Shown piece after piece: positions 1-8,052 of a stretch of DNA of 9,241 nt; position 1 is the first letter of the stretch; each line of letters starts with the position of its first letter. Below the pieces are notes generated by a model. The model did not search any database, had not been told where the DNA came from, and was given only the letters and a program-made list of their open reading frames with translations. The translations under genes were made by a program, and so were the position numbers. The stretch is from Verrucomicrobiota bacterium (lineage in GTDB: Bacteria > Verrucomicrobiota > Verrucomicrobiia > Limisphaerales > UBA9464), in assembly GCA_026397675.1 (NCBI GenBank), contig JAPLUH010000344.1, forward strand, positions 1 to 9,241, read 5' to 3'.

Positions 1-409
1 CCAGGGCGGTATCCTTAGGGGAAAGGTCGTAGTTGCGGAGGATGCGGGCGGCCAATCCGTGGACATTCTCCAGGAACATCGCCTGCCGCTGTCCATTGGC
101 ACCCACCACGAGGTTGTGGAAGCTCAGGGAGAGCTCCACGATGGGGTTAAACCCGGGGAACGATCCGTAGAGGGGCCACATTTCCTCAACGAGGATGCGG
201 CTATGCCCGGAGACAAAACAATGCACCATTCGGCCAGCCAGGATGGTCTCGGCAAAGAGGTTCGCAGCCTCCGCGATGGTCTCCTCTTGGGCGACGGCCG
301 TGTCCAGAAGACTGCGGCACTGGTCAAGATAATCAGCGATCACGTGATGAAGACTATCAGAACCCCCCACCGGAAGTGGATGCCAAAGATTGACCTTCGA
401 TCCATTCAT
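1..409 (-). CDS. SIS-domain protein (UPF0309-like), N-terminal part, truncated by window edge
   Basis: Translating the reverse strand from the ATG at 409 gives 136 residues open to the window edge. Residues about 26-60 form the helical lead-in usual for this family (ADYLDQCRSLLD, then QEETIAEAANLFAETI). Next come VHCFVSGHS at 62-70, which is the sugar-phosphate loop of the SIS fold, EEMWPLYGSFPGFNPI at 75-90, and ENVHGLAARILRNYDLSPKD at 114-133. This order matches the SIS proteins annotated as UPF0309 or GmhA-like phosphosugar-binding proteins. SIS domains bind phosphorylated sugars as isomerases or regulators; the substrate here cannot be told, and the protein should be cytoplasmic. The start is uncertain. 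ATG 409 is the first start after an in-frame stop, but no strong ribosome site precedes it. GTG codons at 370 and 343 are alternatives, and GTG 343 would begin close to the conserved part. It is divergent from the PSD1 operon. Confidence 0.85.
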   Translation of the reverse strand, partial: MNGSKVNLWHPLPVGGSDSLHHVIADYLDQCRSLLDTAVAQEETIAEAANLFAETILAGRMVHCFVSGHSRILVEEMWPLYGSFPGFNPIVELSLSFHNLVVGANGQRQAMFLENVHGLAARILRNYDLSPKDTAL

Positions 410-465
410 CCCGGAGTTGCATCCTGGGCTCCAACAAAACCAGACTCACCGACTCTCCCGATGCC
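410..465. promoter_or_regulatory. Divergent intergenic region between SIS gene and PSD1 operon
   Basis: Only 56 bp separate the two divergent start codons, so the promoters of both transcripts must lie here or inside the opposite gene's 5' end. I found no convincing -35/-10 pair. A TTGACC at 390-395 points towards the operon but has no acceptable -10 element at normal spacing. The regulatory role is inferred from gene geometry alone. Confidence 0.3.
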
Positions 466-3400
466 ATGACTGTCTCTCTACGCCTGGTGCGGTTTTCCGG
501 CCCATTTGCAGTAATACTCGAGCTTCTAGTCGGAATCCTTCGATTGGCCGCCGCCGAACCCGCAGTTCCCTTTCCAGCGGACCACGCCGAACGCTTCACC
601 CGCGGCCTTGAACAGTTCCGAAAAGAAATTCGACCGCTCCTGACCACGCACTGCCTGAAGTGCCACGGTGGCGAAAAAACACAAAGCGACTTCAGTCTGG
701 CCAGCCGCGAAGACCTTTTGAAGGGCGGAGCCGAGGGTCTGGCCATTCGTCTGTTTGACGGACCGGGCAGCAAGCTAGTCCGCTTGGTCTCCCGCACGGA
801 CAAGCCTCATATGCCCTCCAAAGGAGAGCCTTTGCCCGAAGCTTCGGTCCGAGCCCTCTCCGAGTGGATCCACAACGGAGCCCCCTATGACGGCTCGCTC
901 ATTGCCGGACGCTCCAGCGGAACCCAGTCTGGGTCCGATTCAAAGACGCTCAAACCCTTCACCGGATGGCCCTACCAAACGCTGGCCCGGGTCACGCCTC
1001 CCGAGGTCCCGTCCGCAGGCTCCCACCCGATCGATGCCTTCATCCAGGCCCGCCTAGTGGAGAAAAACCTCTCGCTCAATCCCGAGGCCGATCGGCGCAC
1101 CCAGCTCCGTCGGGCCTCCTTCGATTTGCTCGGCCTGCCCCCTACCCCGGCTGCTCTGGAGGCCTTTGAACTAGATTCTGCCCCGGGAGCGTGGGAACGA
1201 GCGATCGACACGCTGCTGGCCCAACCTCAGCACGGCGAACGCTGGGCGCGCCATTGGTTAGATGTGGCCCGATTCGCCGAAAGCTCCGGCTTCGAACACG
1301 ACTACGACCGACCGGGAGCTCATCACTTCCGGGACTTTGTCATCAAGGCTCTGAATGCCGACATGCCCTACGACCAATTCGTGCAGTGGCAGTTGGCCGG
1401 TGACGAGTTCGAGCCAGGGAACCCACTCGCACTCATGGCCACCGGGTTTCTTGGAGCCGGGGTGTTCCCCACGCAAATCACCGCCAACGAGGTGGAGCGG
1501 ACCCGCTACGACGCAATGGACGACATGCTGTCCACCACGACCTCTGCCATGCTCGGTATGACCGTGGGGTGCGCCCGATGCCATGACCACAAGTTCGACC
1601 CCATCCCCAACCGGGATTACTACCGCATGCTGTCGACCTTCACCACCACCGTCCGCAGTCAGCGGCAACTCGACCTCAATCCGGAACAGACCCAGCGACG
1701 ATTGGCCGCCTTTGAGGCCGACCACGCCCAATATCAGGCCGAACTCACTCAGTACGAGCAATCCGTGCTCCCCAAGCACTTCGAGACGTGGCTGGGATCC
1801 GGGGCAGCACCGAAAGTTGCGGCCGACTGGGAATTGCTGGAGTCCCCCGTCTGGAAATCTTTAGGCGGCGCCAGCTTCAAGGCAATGGCCGACGGGTCCT
1901 TCCTGGCCGAGGGCAAGAACGCCGACCACGATACTTACACCGTCATCGGACAAAGCCCGAGCCCGACGCTGCGATCGCTGCGCTTGGAGGCGCTGCCCGA
2001 TCCGAGCCTACCTCATGGCGGACCCGGCCGGGCGGACAATGGAAACCTAGGGCTAAGCCGCATCCGGGTCTTTGCCCAACCGTTGTCGGGAGGCGAGCGG
2101 CAGGAGATCCGCTTGGTGCGACCTCGGGCCACCTTCGAACAAAACACCGGTAACCTGTCCATCGCAGGATCATTGGACAACGACCCGCACACGGGATGGG
2201 CGGTGGACCCAAAATTCGGCACCCGACACGCCGCCATCGTGGATTTCGAGTCTCCAATCCGGATGGCTGGAGGTCTCCGCTTGAGCGTCGAATTGGAGTT
2301 CAAGGTTAATAGCCGTCACCACATTGGACGGCCGCGCATTTCGGTGGCCTCAATGGCCGCAGCCCCGTTCGACTCCGAAGGCGTTCCGGCCGGAATCGCC
2401 GGCCTGTTCGAGCGACTCAAGACCCCAGGAAGCGGCCCCGCCTCGTTCTCGGCCAGCGAACGGAAGACGCTATTGGATTGGTGGAAGACTTCGGACGCGG
2501 GCTGGAGCCAGGCCCACCAAAAGCTCCAAGCCCACGAGAAAAACCGTCCCAAGCCCGAGTTGACGCAAGTCCTCATGTGCGGCGAGGGCTATCCGGCCCT
2601 TCGCATGCACACTCAGGGCGGAGACTTCTTACCAGAGACCCATTTTTTGCATCGGGGCAGCGCCGACCAAAAACGCGGGGTCGCCAGCCCGAGCTTTCTA
2701 CAAGTGCTCATGAAGTCGCCCGACTCCGAATCTCACTGGCGCTGGCAGCCACCCACTGGGGCCCCGTATTCGGGCCGACGTCGCTCGCTGGCCCTCTGGA
2801 TGACCGACAGCAGTGAGGGTGCGGGTCACTTGCTCGCCCGGGTGATGGTCAACCGCCTATGGCAGCACCACTTCGGTCAAGGGCTTGTTGCCACACCCAA
2901 TGATTTCGGCGTCCAGGGGGGCAAACCTTCGCATCCTGAACTGCTCGATTGGCTGGCGGGCGAACTCATCCGCGGGGGCTGGCGACTCAAGCCCCTGCAT
3001 CGCCTGATGATGACTAGCCGCACCTATCGCCAGTCCTCAGCGCCCTCCGAGGCGAAGGCTCAGCAAGACCCAAACAACTCACTCCTGTCTCGACGTGTTC
3101 CAAGCAGGCTCGAAGCCGAGGCCATTCGCGACACCCTGCTCTGGATCACCGGTGCCCTCGATGCCACCCCGTTCGGGCCTGGGACCTTGGATGAATCCAG
3201 CCGTCGCCGGAGCATTTATTTTACGATCAAACGCAGCCAACTCATTCCGGCCATGCAGGTCTTCGATGCCCCGGAACCACTGGTTAGCCAGAGCACCCGC
3301 CCAGCCACTACCGTTGCGCCCCAAGCCCTCTGGCTTATGAACAACCCGAAAGTTCGGGAGTGGGCCACTGGATGGGCACATCGATTGGCAGACACCGCTT

Positions 3401-3609
3401 CCCAGGAACCGTCCCAATGGGTTACAATCGCCTACCGACGGGCCCTGCAGCGGTCTCCCAGCCCGCTGGAGTCGAAGGCCTCGATCGACTTCATGAAGCA
3501 GCAAACCGAACGGTATCGACTGGCAGGGACCGCTCGGCCTGAACTGCAGTCCGCCACGGATTTGCTGCAAACCCTCATCAGCCTCAACGAGGTCATCTAT
3601 GTGGACTAA
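466..3609 (+). CDS. PSD1/PSCyt1-type exported c-type cytochrome-domain protein (DUF1549 and DUF1553)
   Basis: This 1047-residue protein has the standard PSD1 architecture of Planctomycetota and Verrucomicrobiota. Residues 1-30 look like a Sec signal with a likely cut at AAA-EP, although E19 and R26 sit in or beside the hydrophobic core. A PSCyt1 domain covers about 45-145, with haem motif CLKCH at 63-67 and M116 (HMPSKGEPL) as possible axial ligand. DUF1549 (PSCyt2) covers about 186-400, with the HWLDVARFAES segment and a second haem motif, CARCHDHKFDP, starting at C369. A central beta-rich segment at about 485-635 contains TGWAVDPKFG and HHIGRPRISVA. DUF1553 runs from about 766 to the end and includes ARVMVNRLWQHHFG. 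It closes with LISLNEVIYVD, a usual family ending, so the gene looks intact. The biochemical role of the family is unknown; haem-based electron transfer in the periplasm is inferred. It is first in a three-gene operon. ATG 466 gives the signal peptide; no Shine-Dalgarno sequence is visible. Confidence 0.93.
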   Translation: MTVSLRLVRFSGPFAVILELLVGILRLAAAEPAVPFPADHAERFTRGLEQFRKEIRPLLTTHCLKCHGGEKTQSDFSLASREDLLKGGAEGLAIRLFDGPGSKLVRLVSRTDKPHMPSKGEPLPEASVRALSEWIHNGAPYDGSLIAGRSSGTQSGSDSKTLKPFTGWPYQTLARVTPPEVPSAGSHPIDAFIQARLVEKNLSLNPEADRRTQLRRASFDLLGLPPTPAALEAFELDSAPGAWERAIDTLLAQPQHGERWARHWLDVARFAESSGFEHDYDRPGAHHFRDFVIKALNADMPYDQFVQWQLAGDEFEPGNPLALMATGFLGAGVFPTQITANEVERTRYDAMDDMLSTTTSAMLGMTVGCARCHDHKFDPIPNRDYYRMLSTFTTTVRSQRQLDLNPEQTQRRLAAFEADHAQYQAELTQYEQSVLPKHFETWLGSGAAPKVAADWELLESPVWKSLGGASFKAMADGSFLAEGKNADHDTYTVIGQSPSPTLRSLRLEALPDPSLPHGGPGRADNGNLGLSRIRVFAQPLSGGERQEIRLVRPRATFEQNTGNLSIAGSLDNDPHTGWAVDPKFGTRHAAIVDFESPIRMAGGLRLSVELEFKVNSRHHIGRPRISVASMAAAPFDSEGVPAGIAGLFERLKTPGSGPASFSASERKTLLDWWKTSDAGWSQAHQKLQAHEKNRPKPELTQVLMCGEGYPALRMHTQGGDFLPETHFLHRGSADQKRGVASPSFLQVLMKSPDSESHWRWQPPTGAPYSGRRRSLALWMTDSSEGAGHLLARVMVNRLWQHHFGQGLVATPNDFGVQGGKPSHPELLDWLAGELIRGGWRLKPLHRLMMTSRTYRQSSAPSEAKAQQDPNNSLLSRRVPSRLEAEAIRDTLLWITGALDATPFGPGTLDESSRRRSIYFTIKRSQLIPAMQVFDAPEPLVSQSTRPATTVAPQALWLMNNPKVREWATGWAHRLADTASQEPSQWVTIAYRRALQRSPSPLESKASIDFMKQQTERYRLAGTARPELQSATDLLQTLISLNEVIYVD
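3589..3592 (+). promoter_or_regulatory. Ribosome binding site of the sulfatase gene, inside PSD1 coding sequence
   Basis: GAGG lies 6 nt before the ATG at 3599, within the last codons of the PSD1 gene. It is the only well-placed Shine-Dalgarno core seen at any start in this window. It supports ATG 3599 as the true start and suggests direct initiation coupled to translation of the upstream gene. Confidence 0.6.
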
Positions 3610-5154
3610 CCTCCGCTCCTCCACGGCCCTCTGGTTCAAACGGCTGCAACCCCTCGCAGTCCTGTCTGTCCTCTTGCTGTCGAACTCCGCCTCCGCAAAA
3701 ACCTCCTCCAAGGGACAGGCCCTCAATGTGGTGTTCATGCTCGCCGACGACCTCGGTTGGGCCGAGTTGGGCAGCTACGGTCAACAGAAGATCCCGACGC
3801 CCCATCTCGACCGACTGGCTTCTCAGGGCATGCGCTTCACCCGTCACTACAGCGGCGCCCCGGTCTGCGCCCCGTCGCGCTGCGTGCTGCTCACCGGTCG
3901 CCACACCGGTCATGCAGAGATCCGCGGTAATATTCAGGCCAAGACCGCCTTCCCTCAGTTCGATGAAGGCCAGTACCCCTTGAGCGCCCGCGCCCAGACA
4001 GTGGCCCGGGTCTTCCATCAAGCCGGTTACGCGACGGGGGCCATCGGCAAATGGGGCCTGGGCCCGGTGGGCAGCACCGGCGATCCCAACGCCCAAGGAT
4101 TCGACCTCTTCTTCGGTTACAACTGTCAGGCGGTGGCTCACAGCTACTACCCGACCCATCTGTGGCGGAATACCGAACGGATCCCCCTCAATGCTCATCC
4201 GGTGCCCGGCCACCGTGCTCAAGCCGAGGGCGAAGTCCGACTGGAAGACCAAACGGCGGAAAATTACGCCCCTACGAGGATGATGGCCGAGGCCGAGCGA
4301 TTCATCAGCGATCACCGCGCGGATCCATTTTTCCTCTATTTGGCCTTCATCGAACCCCATGTGGCGATGCATCCGCCCAAGGCATCGGTCGATCGGTTTC
4401 CGAAATCCTGGGATGACGAACCCTATCGAGGGCAGAATGGCTACCTGCCCCACCCCCGCCCGCGTGCCGCCTACGCGGCCATGATCTCGGACCTGGATGA
4501 CCATGTAGGTCAAGTGCTGCGGGCCCTGGATTCAGCCGGACTGACCGACCGCACATTGGTGATCTTTACCAGCGACAATGGCACCACCCATCCGGCCGGC
4601 AAAAACCCCCGCTTCGGTACCGGTGGCGTAGACTCCTCCTTCTTCAATAGCACAGCCGGACTGCGGGGTTTCAAGGGATCGGTGTATGAAGGCGGCCTCA
4701 GAGTTCCTTTGATCGTCCGGCTTCCTGGACGGATCCGGGCTGGCTCAGTGAACGACCGCCCGAGCTACTTCGCCGATTGGTTTCCCACTCTCTGCGAGGC
4801 GACGGGTCTGAAGACACCCCGCAACCTAGATGGTCAAAGTCTTTGGCCTCAACTCACAGGCCGCAAGGGCCCGAGCCAGCACCGCCCGATGGTCTGGGTA
4901 TTTCCGGAGTATGGAGGCCAAGTCGCCGTGCGCATGAACGATTTCAAAGCGGTCCGGCAGCGGCTCAAAACGCCCCAACCCAGAGCCTGGGAACTCTACG
5001 ACCTAAAGGCCGATCCCAACGAAGGGACCGACCTTGCAACCGGTCACCCAGAGCTCATCGCCCGTGCCGAGGAGATCCTTCGGGATCAGGTCCATGACAA
5101 CCCCATCTTTCCTGTCCCCATTCCCGGCCTTCGACCGAAGAACCCCAACGTTCC

Positions 5155-5158
<4 letters not shown>
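3599..5158 (+). CDS. Exported sulfatase (type I, formylglycine-dependent)
   Basis: This 519-residue arylsulfatase-like enzyme would hydrolyse sulfate esters, probably on an extracellular or periplasmic glycan; the substrate cannot be read from sequence. Residues 1-33 form a Sec signal (R and K residues, then LAVLSVLLL, likely cut after ASA). Metal-binding D50 and D51 lie in MLADDLGW. C90 in C-A-P-S-R (90-94) is the residue converted to formylglycine by a maturase encoded elsewhere. GKWGLG holds the conserved K151; H254 lies in EPHVAMH, D326 and N327 in TSDNG, and K359 in GFKGSVYEGG. The His found two residues after the Lys in many arylsulfatases is Gly153 here. The C-terminal subdomain ends in the usual WELYDLKADPNEGTDL region, so the enzyme is full length. 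The start overlaps the PSD1 stop by 11 nt, and the stop overlaps the next start by 4 nt. It is the middle gene of the operon. Confidence 0.95.
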
Positions 5159-6615
<1,457 letters not shown>

Positions 6616-6764
6616 GAAACTCGAGGAGCAGTCGCTCTTAAAAACCCGAGATTGGATTTGGAAGGTTTCAGGAACATCTTTGAACTCCGTGCTGAGCGCG
6701 TCGCGCCGTCCTCCTGGGTTGTCCGGTGTCGCCGATGAACTCCGCCACAGCTCTCATTCCATCC
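6616..6764 (+). other. Intergenic region between operon and gcvT, with a weak hairpin
   Basis: A small inverted repeat, AGGAGC/GCTCTT at 6624-6639 with a 4-nt loop and one G-U pair, follows the DUF1501 stop by 8 nt. It is followed by a run of A rather than T, so it is not a standard plus-strand terminator. No convincing promoter was found for gcvT. Its transcription could start in this gap or read through from the operon. The exact length depends on which gcvT start is used. Confidence 0.3.
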
Positions 6765-7898
6765 ATGCCCCTGAAACGCACCCCCCTCTTCACAGCGCAC
6801 CAGCAACTCGGCGGCAAGCTCATCGAGTTCGGAGGCTGGGAAATGCCCGTCCAGTACACCTCGATTGTCGAGGAGCACCATGCGGTCCGCCGCTCGGCCG
6901 GAATCTTCGATATCAGCCACATGGGCGAAATCTGGTTCGAAGGGCCCAAGGCATTGGAATTCCTCAATGGATTGCTCACCAACGACCTTCGAAAACTAAC
7001 CATCGGCCTCGGCCAATATACCCACTTGTGTCTCGAAACGGGCGGCACCATCGATGACTTGTACGCCTATCGGGTCGCCGAAGAAACCTACCTGCTCATT
7101 ATTAACGCCGGCCGCATTGACGCGGACGTGGCATGGCTAGAGACCCATTGGAACGCCTTTCCGGATCGCTCGGAAGTGCGCATGAACCACGTGTCGGCCA
7201 CCACGGGTGCCATCGCCATTCAGGGGCCCCGTGTTCCAGAATTCATCGATGCACTGTTCCCGGGCCATTCGCTCGGCGGTGTCACAGGAGTGTCTGCTTC
7301 AGCGTTGGCCAAAAACCAAATCGGGCGGTGGGATCGGGACGGTCAAACTCTCTGGGTAGCCCGTACCGGCTACACCGGTGAGTACGGATTCGAAGTGGTC
7401 GCTCCGAACGCCTTACTGGAGCCCCTCTGGCAAGCAGCCCTTACCGCTGGAGCTTCGGTGGGCATTCGCCCCTGTGGCCTCGGGGCCCGAGACACCTTGC
7501 GGACGGAAGTCTGCTATCCGCTCTACGGCCACGAACTTGACGAACAAACCTCACCAGTGGAGGCAGGGCTGGGCTTCTTTATCGCCTGGGACAAGGGAGA
7601 CTTTGTCGGTCGTTCCGCGCTGTTGAAACAAAAGGAGGAGGGGCTTTCCAAAAAGTGTGTCGCCTTCCGGATGACCGAAAAATCAGCCCCGCCCCGTCCG
7701 AGCTATCCGGTCGTGGTGGCCGAGGCCGTGGTCGGGACGGTGGTCAGCGGCACCCAAAGTCCTACCCTGAACGCGGGCCTTGGCATGGCTTATGTGCCGC
7801 CCTCCCTCGCCACCCCGGGAACCGCCCTTCAAATCGAAATCCGAGGTAAGCGGTTTGCCGCCGAAGTGGTCAAGAAACCCTTCTATCGCAAGGCCTAG
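6765..7898 (+). CDS. gcvT: Aminomethyltransferase, glycine cleavage system T-protein
   Basis: GcvT takes the aminomethyl group bound to lipoyl-GcvH and transfers the methylene to tetrahydrofolate, giving 5,10-methylene-THF and ammonia in the cytoplasm. From ATG 6765 the product has 377 residues, near the usual 360-375. Family motifs are present in order: RTPLF (5-9), FGGWEMPVQY (22-31), FDISHMGE (48-55), LLTND (70-74), GGTIDDL (93-99), AIQGP (151-155), RTGYTGEYGFE (200-210), GLGARDTLRTE (238-248), YGHELDE (254-260), VEAGLG (265-270) and the C-terminal KKPFYRK. D98 in IDD matches the Asp thought to act at folate N10 in characterised T-proteins. I chose ATG 6765 because it places MPLKRTPL where family proteins normally begin. 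GTG 6726 and ATG 6735 are in frame, and none has a clear ribosome site. No gcvH or gcvP follows; the next gene is convergent. Confidence 0.95.
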   Translation: MPLKRTPLFTAHQQLGGKLIEFGGWEMPVQYTSIVEEHHAVRRSAGIFDISHMGEIWFEGPKALEFLNGLLTNDLRKLTIGLGQYTHLCLETGGTIDDLYAYRVAEETYLLIINAGRIDADVAWLETHWNAFPDRSEVRMNHVSATTGAIAIQGPRVPEFIDALFPGHSLGGVTGVSASALAKNQIGRWDRDGQTLWVARTGYTGEYGFEVVAPNALLEPLWQAALTAGASVGIRPCGLGARDTLRTEVCYPLYGHELDEQTSPVEAGLGFFIAWDKGDFVGRSALLKQKEEGLSKKCVAFRMTEKSAPPRPSYPVVVAEAVVGTVVSGTQSPTLNAGLGMAYVPPSLATPGTALQIEIRGKRFAAEVVKKPFYRKA

Positions 7899-7906
7899 TC
7901 CCGTCT

Positions 7907-7961
7907 AAAAACCAACAGGGTCCGCCTCATCGGTAGAACACCGTTTGAAGCGGACCCTGTT
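7907..7961 (-). terminator. Rho-independent terminator of the desaturase transcript, possibly bidirectional
   Basis: A perfect 12-bp inverted repeat pairs aacagggtccgc (7914-7925) with gcggaccctgtt (7950-7961). The 24-nt loop holds a second small stem, cggt/accg (7931-7934 with 7940-7943). Read on the minus strand, the stem is followed by GG and then five T (7911-7907), a classic intrinsic terminator placed about 90 nt after the desaturase stop. On the plus strand it lies 15 nt after the gcvT stop, but with no T tract directly after it, so termination of gcvT would be weaker or need Rho. Confidence 0.72.
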
Positions 7962-8010
7962 CGCGTCAGAAATTTTGGTGGGAATCGAAGCGGCTAACCC
8001 GGCTGTCTAA

Positions 8011-8050
8011 GCTGTCTTGGCTCTTTCTAAGCTGTCTTGGCTCTTTCTAA
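8011..8050. repeat. Two perfect tandem copies of a 20-bp unit, plus a partial copy
   Basis: The unit gctgtcttggctctttctaa occurs at 8011-8030 and again, unchanged, at 8031-8050. The preceding bases gctgtctaa (8002-8010) match both ends of the unit but lack its middle, like a deletion derivative, and gct follows at 8051. The array starts two bases beyond the desaturase stop codon (8053-8055) and lies between that stop and the terminator. Replication slippage is the simplest origin. The unit shows no inner symmetry. Confidence 0.85.
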
Positions 8051-8052
8051 GC

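Noticed and set aside
339..348. 10-bp palindrome atcacgtgat
   Set aside because: It lies within the SIS coding region and is explained by its codons. A single short palindrome is expected by chance.
59..469. 136-codon plus-strand open frame at the left end
   Set aside because: It lies antisense to the SIS gene, whose minus-strand translation shows clear family motifs. The plus frame encodes no recognisable protein.
1258..1779. 173-codon minus-strand open frame inside the PSD1 gene
   Set aside because: It is antisense to the DUF1549 domain containing the CARCHDHKFDP motif, and is a shadow of that codon pattern.
3079..3738. 219-codon minus-strand open frame across the PSD1/sulfatase junction
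   Set aside because: It covers the conserved DUF1553 C-terminus and the sulfatase signal peptide on the other strand, and its translation is low in recognisable features.
3593..4513. 306-codon minus-strand open frame across the sulfatase
   Set aside because: It is antisense to an unmistakable sulfatase N-terminal domain. Long antisense frames are common in GC-rich genes, and this translation has no family motifs.
7976..7989. tRNA-like tail on the minus strand (cttcgattcccacca)
   Set aside because: It resembles a T-loop followed by CCA, but the T-stem does not pair, there are too few bases between loop and CCA for an acceptor arm, and no cloverleaf can be drawn upstream. No integrase is nearby to make it an attachment site.
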